From positions 16,100 through 80,099 of the forward strand of contig DPRM01000039.1 of the NCBI GenBank assembly GCA_003537645.1: a stretch of 64,000 bases of DNA, read 5' to 3'. The notes under the pieces are model-generated. The model worked only from the letters and a program-made list of their open reading frames with translations, made no database searches and was not told the DNA's origin. Shown in pieces: positions 54,920-62,554 of this stretch. Source of the DNA: Prolixibacteraceae bacterium (GTDB lineage Bacteria > Bacteroidota > Bacteroidia > Bacteroidales > Prolixibacteraceae). Position numbers and translations under genes: made by a program. Positions within the stretch are counted from its first letter, which is position 1. Every line of letters begins with the position of its first letter.

Positions 54920-55126
54920 ATGGCAAAGATGATAGATGTAACTCTGGTAGGTGATATTTCTGGCCAACCCACATCAGACACTGTAATTATCATTAATTCA
55001 GATTATGTAATTGAAATCTCATCTGATTCTACAGGGAATTCGAACTCAAAAATCAAGATGAATGATGGAAAAATATATTCTGTAAAAGAAACGATTCAGG
55101 AATTGAAGAAGAGAATAAATGGATAG
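54920..55126 (+). CDS. FlbD-like small protein in the RiPP cluster
   Basis: A 68-residue protein. The pattern of a short beta strand (MIDVTLVGD), a strand INSDYVIEISS, a turn and KMNDGKIYSVKETIQELKKRI resembles FlbD-like small beta proteins. The resemblance is in fold pattern only. It has no Cys, signal peptide or obvious active site. It sits 57 bp after the precursor stop and 56 bp before the maturase, so it is probably part of the cluster, perhaps a chaperone or a second peptide. Function unknown. Confidence 0.6.
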   Translation: MAKMIDVTLVGDISGQPTSDTVIIINSDYVIEISSDSTGNSNSKIKMNDGKIYSVKETIQELKKRING

Positions 55127-55182
55127 AATGTTAAGCAAAAAATGAAGAATAGTCAAAACAGAATTTTCAAGAAAATGAAAAG

Positions 55183-56652
55183 ATGCTAATACGCCAAACC
55201 AAAGACACCTTTATCCGCAGATATTCTAATATTGGATACATAACCAATCAACTCTCCAAGCATGATTTGAATTTTAATGAAACGGGAGCCGATTTTTTAG
55301 AAAAGATTGGTCGTATTCCAAAAGAAATTGACCTGATAGTGCGGGAGCTTTTGCCAGTTTATCAGGATATTTCGTTTGATGAGCTTAAAGTCGATTTTAT
55401 TGAGTTTGTCGGGGATCTCGAAAAGCAAGGGTTTGTAGTTTCAGGTAACACCCCGGAAGAACTGGACTCCAAAGAGCCTTCTTTCAGCTACCAAATGGCA
55501 AACCCCAAAACGAGCTTATACGATTTCACCAATCCAGACAAGAAAGATGTTTTAACCGATAGTTCGGAGTTTTTTTATGAAGAGTTTCACAAGGAACCAA
55601 GGATTTTGGGCTTACAAATAGAGGTCTCCTCCCGTTGTAACGAGCGGTGTATCCATTGTTACATACCAAATGCCAAAAAAGATGATGGTCAGGATTTTGA
55701 ACTTGATACCATCTTAAGGGTGATGGATGAAGCCAAGGAAATGGGGACTTTACAGGTTACCCTCTCGGGCGGAGAACTGTTTATGCACAAGGAAATTGAT
55801 GTAATCTTACATCATGCCCGAAAGAACGATTTCTCCATCAGCATTTTGAGCAATCTGGTATTGCTTAGCGACAAACATATTGAATTGCTGAAAGAAATTA
55901 ATCCTTCGCTCGTACAAGTTTCTCTTTACAGTATGAAAGCTGAAGAGCACGATGCCATTACCTTGGTAAAAGGCTCTTTCGTGAAAACTAAAAATGCAAT
56001 CGAACGCCTAGTTGCCGCAGATATTCCGGTGCAAATCAGTTGCCCGGTAATGAAGGTTAATCGGAAATCGTACAAAGATGTGTTACAGTATGCTAATAAA
56101 CTAAGAATTAAAGCACAGACTGATTTTATTATGATGGCGCAAGCTGATCATGATACAAACAACTTGGCACAGCGGATTAGTATAGATGAGACGGCTGAAC
56201 TGCTTACTGATATGCTTGAGTTTGACCGGGATTATTTAGACACCACCTTACAACAGGAACCCAAGAGCCTTGATATTGAGAAGTTCAAAAAAATGCCTGT
56301 TTGCGGAGTCGGTGTTGATAATATCTGCTTGACCGCTAATGGCGATTATTATCCGTGTGCCGGATGGCAAGGTATGGTAGTTGGAAATGCGTATAAACAA
56401 AGTCTAAAAGATATTTGGGAGACTTCACCGGAGCTAAAACAATTAAGAACCATATCCAATGGATCGTTTCCTGAATGTATTGTTTGCGAAGCACGCGACT
56501 ATTGTGCTATGTGCTTGGTTCGCAATTATAATGAAAATAATGGCGATATGTTTAAGATTACCAAGCATTTCTGCGATGTGGCATTTTTGAATAAGAAGAT
56601 GGTGGAAGAATACTATGCAAATAAAACTGAACAATCAAAAAATCATTTATGA
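55183..56652 (+). CDS. Radical SAM/SPASM peptide maturase with PqqD-like N-terminus
   Basis: A 489-residue enzyme. Residues about 1-100 resemble a PqqD-like RiPP recognition element (FIRRYSNIGYITNQLSKHDL ... ETGADFLEKI), which would bind the leader of a precursor. The radical SAM core starts with C152-x3-C156-x2-C159 (SSRCNERCIHCY) and has the SAM glycine motif LSGGELFM. The C-terminal SPASM region has Cys-rich clusters (CGVGVDNICLTANGDYYPC, CIVCEARDYCAMC) that hold auxiliary Fe-S clusters. Similar enzymes make thioether, C-C or C-O crosslinks. It overlaps the next gene by 4 bp. The closest precursor is at 54740-54862. The exact reaction cannot be read from sequence. Confidence 0.88.
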   Translation: MLIRQTKDTFIRRYSNIGYITNQLSKHDLNFNETGADFLEKIGRIPKEIDLIVRELLPVYQDISFDELKVDFIEFVGDLEKQGFVVSGNTPEELDSKEPSFSYQMANPKTSLYDFTNPDKKDVLTDSSEFFYEEFHKEPRILGLQIEVSSRCNERCIHCYIPNAKKDDGQDFELDTILRVMDEAKEMGTLQVTLSGGELFMHKEIDVILHHARKNDFSISILSNLVLLSDKHIELLKEINPSLVQVSLYSMKAEEHDAITLVKGSFVKTKNAIERLVAADIPVQISCPVMKVNRKSYKDVLQYANKLRIKAQTDFIMMAQADHDTNNLAQRISIDETAELLTDMLEFDRDYLDTTLQQEPKSLDIEKFKKMPVCGVGVDNICLTANGDYYPCAGWQGMVVGNAYKQSLKDIWETSPELKQLRTISNGSFPECIVCEARDYCAMCLVRNYNENNGDMFKITKHFCDVAFLNKKMVEEYYANKTEQSKNHL

Positions 56653-57074
56653 ACTGGAAGAAATTACTTGCCCAAGAATTGCAGCACAGAAATCATACAG
56701 AAGAAATCTGTACTGAAAAATACAATAATCTTTTAAAAGATGTTATTAGACCAACGCTTGTGGACATTAAAGAAGAGCTTACCAAGTATCTCATAAATTC
56801 TGTGCAGGAAAGGGAAGAACTAAAAGTCGAATATGCAACTTTCTGGTATTTGTTTAAATTTAAAATAGACAAATCAGAAAATTGTAAAGTCAAATTTTCT
56901 GCCTCTTATGTCGAAAATTATGATTTTGCTATGGATATTGAGGTTCAACCTAAACTGATAGATGGTTATAACAAAGAAGTCGAAATTGAATTGATAAATC
57001 CGGATCTAATAGGCGAAATATTCTATGAAGCATTTAAACCAATGATTGAAGATTATTATAAATCAGGCAAATAA
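56649..57074 (+). CDS. Unknown 141-aa protein of the RiPP cluster
   Basis: A 141-residue soluble protein that I do not recognise. An N-terminal helix-rich part (residues 1-55) is followed by a beta-rich part (VEYATFWYLFKFKID, CKVKFSASYVENYDF, AMDIEVQPKLI) and a C-terminal helix. It lacks a signal peptide, transmembrane segment or visible catalytic motif. Its start overlaps the maturase stop by 4 bp (ATGA) and its stop touches the amidohydrolase start, so tight co-expression and a role in the same pathway are likely. It could be an accessory subunit or immunity protein; this is speculation. Confidence 0.6.
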   Translation: MNWKKLLAQELQHRNHTEEICTEKYNNLLKDVIRPTLVDIKEELTKYLINSVQEREELKVEYATFWYLFKFKIDKSENCKVKFSASYVENYDFAMDIEVQPKLIDGYNKEVEIELINPDLIGEIFYEAFKPMIEDYYKSGK

Positions 57075-57845
57075 ATGTCCTCTTTAAATAAAAATTTTGA
57101 AAGATTTGCCTCGAAGATTTGCGATTGTCATGTTCATTATGGCCAATTCCGGGACAACTATTATGATTCTGAAGAAATCATTAGGTGGTTTGATGAATTG
57201 GGTATTGATAAGGTTGGCATAATGCCAATATCTAGGGAAAGTGATTTCCCTGAAGATCAAAAAATTATGGCTTCTTTGCCAAAGGAAAGGTTTGTACCGT
57301 ATTTATGGGTGAACCCCGAAATGGTTGATACTGATTCTACCCTAAAAATATATGATTCCTTGAACTATAAAGTAATCAAGATTCATGCTTATGCCCGTAA
57401 AGAATGGGATGCGATGCCCGATAAAATTAGAACGGTTATACAAGTTGCATCAATAAAAGGGGTTCCGGTCATGTTTCATACCGGTGGATGGCGTGGTTCA
57501 AATGCCATTCAATTCTATAAATTTTGCCGTGAATTTCCTGATGTTACCTTTATTCTCGCTCATGGGAAGCCTATTTCCCAGTCTTTAACCGTATTAAAAG
57601 GAGCTAAAAATGCCTATGTGGATAATTCGTTTATGGACATTGAAAGCATGAAAATGATTTGTGATGCGGGTTTGTCGGACAGAATTCTATTTGGCACTGA
57701 TTTCCCGATCATGGAGACTTTCTGGCCTGAAATAAGTTTGACCGATTGGTACAAAAATCACGTGATGGAGTTAATCGAAACCTTTGGTGAAAAGAACTTT
57801 ATGGTTTGGGCAAATGAGAACTTCTATAAGTTGATAATGAAATAA
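57075..57845 (+). CDS. Amidohydrolase-2-type metal-dependent hydrolase
   Basis: A 256-residue TIM-barrel protein of the amidohydrolase 2 (ACMSD-like) family. Metal ligands are in CDCHVHYG (H-x-H), FHTGGW, ILAHGKP and the C-terminal FGTDFP (catalytic Asp), in the family order. Members catalyse hydrolysis or decarboxylation of small acids. A substrate in a peptide-maturation cluster would be unusual; it could trim or decarboxylate the product, or supply a precursor. It starts immediately after the upstream stop (TAAATG) and is 11 bp from the repeat-protein gene. Confidence 0.82.
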   Translation: MSSLNKNFERFASKICDCHVHYGQFRDNYYDSEEIIRWFDELGIDKVGIMPISRESDFPEDQKIMASLPKERFVPYLWVNPEMVDTDSTLKIYDSLNYKVIKIHAYARKEWDAMPDKIRTVIQVASIKGVPVMFHTGGWRGSNAIQFYKFCREFPDVTFILAHGKPISQSLTVLKGAKNAYVDNSFMDIESMKMICDAGLSDRILFGTDFPIMETFWPEISLTDWYKNHVMELIETFGEKNFMVWANENFYKLIMK

Positions 57846-57856
57846 ATATATCAATT

Positions 57857-58255
57857 ATGGCAGCACATATTTATAGTGGACGCTACACCAACAGTAGCGA
57901 TATTCTATACTCATTCGATGGTAAACATCTTTACTCCGGGCGGTACACCAATAGTAGCGACATTCTTTATACGTTTGATGGTCAGCATATTTTCAAGGGA
58001 CGATATACAAACAGTAGCGAGATACTTTATACTTTTGACGGCAAACATCTTTATTCTGGTCGTTATACTAATGCCAGTGACATTCTTTTCACATTTGATA
58101 GTCAACATATCTACAAGGGAAAATACACAAATAGCGGTGACGTTCTCTACACATTTGACGGGAAACATTTATATACGGGACGTTACTCCAATATCAATGA
58201 TGTAATATTGACAACTGACGGAAAGATTCCAGTGTGTTTCTTTGCTGTAATATGA
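57857..58255 (+). CDS. Protein of six tandem 20-residue repeats
   Basis: A 132-residue protein consisting of MAA, six units of 20 residues (4-123) and a hydrophobic tail IPVCFFAVI. The consensus unit is HxYxGRYTNSSDILYTFDGK. Odd and even units differ slightly (HI..KG.../HL..SG...), a 40-residue super-repeat. At DNA level the period is exactly 60 bp, so the array grew by duplication. It resembles a beta-solenoid or beta-prism and has no signal peptide. It lies 11 bp after the amidohydrolase and is probably co-transcribed. Function unknown; a structural or binding surface is inferred. Confidence 0.75.
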   Translation: MAAHIYSGRYTNSSDILYSFDGKHLYSGRYTNSSDILYTFDGQHIFKGRYTNSSEILYTFDGKHLYSGRYTNASDILFTFDSQHIYKGKYTNSGDVLYTFDGKHLYTGRYSNINDVILTTDGKIPVCFFAVI

Positions 58256-58345
58256 ATGGCGAATCCTAAATGAAATCGTTAAATAAATTAGATGTATTGC
58301 GACTCCTCCGGATCTGGTGAATTCTGATAATCAAATGCTTTGCAA

Positions 58346-60310
58346 ATGAATAACAATTTAAATAGGGAGTGGTGGAATAATCTTAACAAAATCTGGAAAG
58401 TTGAACTAATTCAGAATTTGTTAGATAGCACTAAGTACAAAAAAAGAAACCTGATATTGACCGATATTTATGAGCTTCTGGAAGATTCGGATGAAATAAT
58501 TACCGATATTTTGAATATTGGAAAACTGGATATCTTATCGGATGTAATATACGATCTAAGCCCATTATCCAATCTGGATAGAATAATTGATTTTCATCTG
58601 CAACTTCCTCGTTGGGAGGAAGTTGATGCCTTATTTTTAGATTTATATCCGGAACATCTCCGTTCAAAAGCTCGAAGACTAGATATCGATGGGTTAATGT
58701 TTGAAGATGATTTATCTCCGTTGATTAAGTTTGTGAATTTGGAGGTTCTAAATTGTCCAGACTGTCAGATTGAATCATTGGAAGGCATTCAGAATTTGAC
58801 TAGACTTAAAGTCTTTACAGGCCAGAATAATTTTTTTTCTGATTTGAATCCTTTACGTGGACTAAATCTAGTTTCACTCAATATTCAATTCACAAAAGTT
58901 ACCAATATCAGTCCTCTAATTGACTTACTATCTTTGGAATGGATTAATTTGGGGCATTTAAGCATAAACGATTTTACTCCATTATTGAAACTGCCGAATT
59001 TAAAGAGCGTAGTTCTGCCTAATATGGCTGAGATTCCAATGGACGAATTGGAGCAATATTTATCTGATTATCACAATGTAGCTGAAAATAACGGACAAAG
59101 TCAGTCAATTCCAGAACTATTCGACTACAATAAACCTTGGTACCTGATACCGTTTGATCCTTTTGATGAATTTGTCGGGTCTCTTCATGAAGGAAGAATT
59201 ATTGACAATGAATCTGATTTTAAGGCACGGAATTATAAACATACTATTTCCTGTATTCGAATTACAGACTCCATAAATATTTGCCGAGAACTCTCAAAAC
59301 CCATTATTGGACAGGTTAAAGTTGATAAAGATGTACGCCTTAAACTCGAAAAAAAGAATGGATTATTCTGGTATGCATCTAAAGTTGAAATCCACAAATT
59401 AGTATCTTGTTGGGATTTTCTGACAAATGTTGAAGTTTTTAACGGCGATATCGGCATTAGCGATCAGCCATTTATTCCGGAAGGATTAATCTTGCCAAAA
59501 CTGCTTAAAGGTGACTTGCATTTTGGGGAATGCCTCCTTCCCAAAAAAATCAAATTTCCGGAAGTAATTCAAGGTACCCTGATAATCAGCTATAGCATAA
59601 TTCCTCATGAATGGTATAATATTTTTCCACTTGAAGTTGGCAATTTGAAAATAGGTGCAACAAAATTGGAGAAAGGTATAGTATTGCCTAAAAAAGTATA
59701 TGGAAATATTGATTTTAGAAAATTAACTGTATTTGAAGAGGGAGTTGTGATGCCTGATAGTTACCTGTCGGTGACTGCGGAATCAGTCGATTTTCCACCT
59801 GATTTCAAATTGCTAAATGCGAAGCTAAAAACATTGACTTTTGAAGAATGTAAGCTTCCAGAAAATTTTGAAATTCCTGAAGCCCTTTATATCAGTATGA
59901 TCTTTACTGGAAAGACAATCTCTGGTGGATTAAAGTTTCCGGCAAAATATACAGGCATTTTAACTTTCGAAATATCGGAAATACCATCTGGATTCAGACT
60001 TTCCAAAATATTTGATGGACATCTGGTTTTTAAGAATATGACATTACCTGAAGATTTAAAATTACCTGAAGAATTGGTCGGAATTTTAGAATTCAGAAAT
60101 GTACTTATACCTGATGGTTTTGAATTGCCTTTGAAAATTATAGGAACACTTAAGATTTCGGATATAAAAATAAAAGGGTGTTTAAAGTTACCCTCAAATA
60201 ACGATTATTATTTTGAGTTGGATAATAGAGATGCTCTGTCTGATTTGAACATCCCAGATTCTGTTCTGCCAAAACTAAAACGAATGCCTGCTTGGCATTT
60301 TGATGATTGA
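58346..60310 (+). CDS. Leucine-rich-repeat protein with two repeat types
   Basis: A 654-residue protein without a signal peptide. Residues about 60-240 carry internalin-like LRRs (LSPLIKFVNLEVLNC, ISPLIDLLSLEWINLG, FTPLLKLPNLKSVVLP). Residues about 350-640 carry a second repeat of about 22 residues (KLPEELVGILEFRNVLIPDG, FELPLKIIGTLKI). The ATG at 58346 is chosen; a TTG two codons earlier would also be in frame. It is 90 bp from the repeat protein and may belong to the same unit. Cytoplasmic recognition of protein or peptide is inferred from the fold. No known family was recognised beyond LRR. Confidence 0.72.
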   Translation: MNNNLNREWWNNLNKIWKVELIQNLLDSTKYKKRNLILTDIYELLEDSDEIITDILNIGKLDILSDVIYDLSPLSNLDRIIDFHLQLPRWEEVDALFLDLYPEHLRSKARRLDIDGLMFEDDLSPLIKFVNLEVLNCPDCQIESLEGIQNLTRLKVFTGQNNFFSDLNPLRGLNLVSLNIQFTKVTNISPLIDLLSLEWINLGHLSINDFTPLLKLPNLKSVVLPNMAEIPMDELEQYLSDYHNVAENNGQSQSIPELFDYNKPWYLIPFDPFDEFVGSLHEGRIIDNESDFKARNYKHTISCIRITDSINICRELSKPIIGQVKVDKDVRLKLEKKNGLFWYASKVEIHKLVSCWDFLTNVEVFNGDIGISDQPFIPEGLILPKLLKGDLHFGECLLPKKIKFPEVIQGTLIISYSIIPHEWYNIFPLEVGNLKIGATKLEKGIVLPKKVYGNIDFRKLTVFEEGVVMPDSYLSVTAESVDFPPDFKLLNAKLKTLTFEECKLPENFEIPEALYISMIFTGKTISGGLKFPAKYTGILTFEISEIPSGFRLSKIFDGHLVFKNMTLPEDLKLPEELVGILEFRNVLIPDGFELPLKIIGTLKISDIKIKGCLKLPSNNDYYFELDNRDALSDLNIPDSVLPKLKRMPAWHFDD

Positions 60311-60337
60311 GTAACTCTCACTTTAGAATATTTCAAA

Positions 60338-60384
60338 AAAACGTGGACACAGAACCTGTATCAAGGTTTTTGTGTCCACGTTTT
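60338..60384. terminator. Bidirectional intrinsic terminator
   Basis: A 14-bp perfect stem, AAAACGTGGACACA with TGTGTCCACGTTTT, has a 19-nt loop and lies between the convergent LRR and BT4734/VirE-N genes. Confidence 0.82.
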
Positions 60385-60496
60385 CAATTAAACTCAAAAA
60401 ACCAACTCTTTTTCAAGCTGATTTTCGATGTGTATTTTGTCTTTTACAATGAAAAATAATGCTTTTTAAGAAAATTCTCGCTCTTATTCCCTTCAA

Positions 60497-61927
60497 TTAT
60501 TGAACTTTCCATTGATTGAAGGACGATCCATCTTTATTGGAGTTTCCATCGTCAATTTTAACTTCAATGCAGTATTCATCAAATAATTCATCGGTAATCG
60601 TAGATGTGAACCCCTTATGGTAATTAATAGTTGAATTTGAATTATTCAGATATTGGCTATTAATGTCATCAACCAATGAATTTATATCATAAACGTTTTC
60701 AATCCGGTAATATTTCTTGACGGTTTGAATACCTAAACCAGAGACTTCAGATACTTTATACTGAGTTATTTTTTCATTTCTGGACTTTAATTCTGCTTTG
60801 GCTTCAAGAATCTTTGTAATGGATTTATTCTTCCGAATCATCCCATTACACTTATTCATTATTTTAGTTTTTTCCTCTCTTGAAAGGATTGTATCCTTAT
60901 TCAAATGGAAATTCTTTATCCTATCATTATTAAATATATACCCTTCTTCCTTGGTTTGATTATAGACATATTCAAATAGTCTTTTCAATGACCTTGATTC
61001 CATGGGGGGAACTGCTTTGTATTTATTGTTATAGAATAAAAAAGAATAGATGTAACTAGGGTCTAAATCTGGATTCAAATGAACTAGAACATGAATTAAT
61101 GACGAATAAAATTTATGCTTTATTCCATCACTGACTTCATCAGGGAACTTTAATTCTGAGAAATGTATTGGGTTATAATCAACAACTGGGTTATTTGAAT
61201 TAATGGGGGTTGAAAGATTAACCTTTCTTATTTCATCATAGGGTAGTAGTTGATAGGAAAAGGTACATGACGAGGTATAGTTATATATCTTCGTGGATAT
61301 ACCCTGTTGTGTACCTTTTTTTATTGTTTCTGTTTTCCCATATTTCAGTAAATCAGTCGGATTGATTAGTAGTTCATTGTCATGATTAATAAATACATCT
61401 GGATCTGACGATAAAAACATGGCTCTTCCAATGTCCTTTGTTTTAGTATCTAAAATTGATGATTTATCCTTAAAAAATTCGGATGCGATGTATTCCCATA
61501 CTGATTGAAAGTTCTCCTTGGTAAGATCAATATTGACTTTTACCAATACAGAAATACCTCCACCGCCAGATGAAATACAAACAAGTGATACGATGTGCTT
61601 ATACTTTTGAATGAATTCCTGTTGAAATTGAATTGGATTTGGTACATCAAAATCAAAGTAGATGTACCCAGAGAAGTTAATGAAGTTAGTATCATATTCT
61701 GAACCATCTTTTAAACTACGCTTTTTTACCACACAATTTGGGGTAATATATGCCAAATTACGCTTTAGCTCCTTATACGTTTGATCACCATTCAAACGCA
61801 TTTGCCTTAATTGATTAATTATTTCAGCAGCAGGATTGTTTTTGATTAGCTTGGCTAAATCGGAAAGAACAATCGGTTGCTTTTCAGGATAAATTTTAGT
61901 GATACCATTTTTAAAAATTGAAAACAT
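60497..61927 (-). CDS. BT4734/VirE N-terminal domain protein (mobile-element type)
   Basis: A 476-residue protein whose N-terminal ~190 residues match the BT4734-like/VirE-N family found in Bacteroidota mobile elements. The recognisable blocks are LNGDQTYKELKRNLAYITPNC near residue 50, GYIYFDFDVPNP near 90 and VCISSGGGGISVLVKVN near 120. The C-terminal half is Lys-rich, with a helix-turn-helix-like stretch near 400 (YKVSEVSGLGIQTVKKYY). The expected partner primase/DUF3987 domain is not fused or adjacent. The presence of this protein supports the mobile-element interpretation of the region. Confidence 0.78.
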   Translation of the reverse strand: MFSIFKNGITKIYPEKQPIVLSDLAKLIKNNPAAEIINQLRQMRLNGDQTYKELKRNLAYITPNCVVKKRSLKDGSEYDTNFINFSGYIYFDFDVPNPIQFQQEFIQKYKHIVSLVCISSGGGGISVLVKVNIDLTKENFQSVWEYIASEFFKDKSSILDTKTKDIGRAMFLSSDPDVFINHDNELLINPTDLLKYGKTETIKKGTQQGISTKIYNYTSSCTFSYQLLPYDEIRKVNLSTPINSNNPVVDYNPIHFSELKFPDEVSDGIKHKFYSSLIHVLVHLNPDLDPSYIYSFLFYNNKYKAVPPMESRSLKRLFEYVYNQTKEEGYIFNNDRIKNFHLNKDTILSREEKTKIMNKCNGMIRKNKSITKILEAKAELKSRNEKITQYKVSEVSGLGIQTVKKYYRIENVYDINSLVDDINSQYLNNSNSTINYHKGFTSTITDELFDEYCIEVKIDDGNSNKDGSSFNQWKVQ

Positions 61928-62033
61928 TTTTAATTATTATTTTTTGCTATATATTTTTATTCCAAGGCACTTTAAATCTTGTTTTGATAAAAAAGCACCT
62001 GAGATTATTTATATATAGTATAAAACAATCATA

Positions 62034-62534
62034 ATGTTTATGCTAAAATGGAAACAATTTGAACGCAAGGATGGAGTTAAAAAGGATGGGAAGCCGCTTA
62101 AAAAAATCAAAAACAAAAATATAAACCCACAGGATGAGATCGAGCGAAAGCGTCAGGAAATTCGGGACAAGATGAATGTTTTTGTAAATGGCCCCAGCTC
62201 ATATTCGGAAAGGCTTGTCTTTAATGAAAGTTTAAATAATGAAATGATAATTACTCCCGAATGGATCTTGTCAAAATTTTCGTGGTGCCAAGATGCTGGT
62301 GAGGGAAATATATTACTTAATTCTGCCATGAATGATTCCCCTTGGGTGGAACTCGCACTGCAAAATCTGGGAATTCAATATTTAAAGGTGGAAGATATTG
62401 ATTATAACGGTCATGCATACATCACCTTTAAATTATTTTTTGATGGTGTCAATACATATTCATCCTGGAATAAAGAAATACGTGAGTTGAATCCAGATAA
62501 GTTTATTGAGGGCGATCAGTCGATGTCGGAATAA
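62034..62534 (+). CDS. Hypothetical protein, 166 aa
   Basis: An uncharacterised protein. The first 50 residues are very basic (WKQFERKDGVKKDGKPLKKI), followed by a mixed globular part with several Trp (PEWILSKFSWCQDAG, SPWVELALQNLG, YSSWNKEIREL). No signal peptide, transmembrane helix or catalytic motif was recognised. It is divergent from the VirE-N gene and ends 20 bp before the IS256 left end, so the insertion did not disrupt it. An effector, nuclease or antirestriction role cannot be argued from sequence. Confidence 0.5.
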   Translation: MFMLKWKQFERKDGVKKDGKPLKKIKNKNINPQDEIERKRQEIRDKMNVFVNGPSSYSERLVFNESLNNEMIITPEWILSKFSWCQDAGEGNILLNSAMNDSPWVELALQNLGIQYLKVEDIDYNGHAYITFKLFFDGVNTYSSWNKEIRELNPDKFIEGDQSMSE

Positions 62535-62554
62535 AATCTTCAACAAATTTAATC

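Noticed and set aside
57757..57768. TCACGTGA as a parS site in the amidohydrolase gene
   Set aside because: Only the 8-bp core matches; the flanks do not follow the consensus, and it is within a coding sequence with no palindrome extension.
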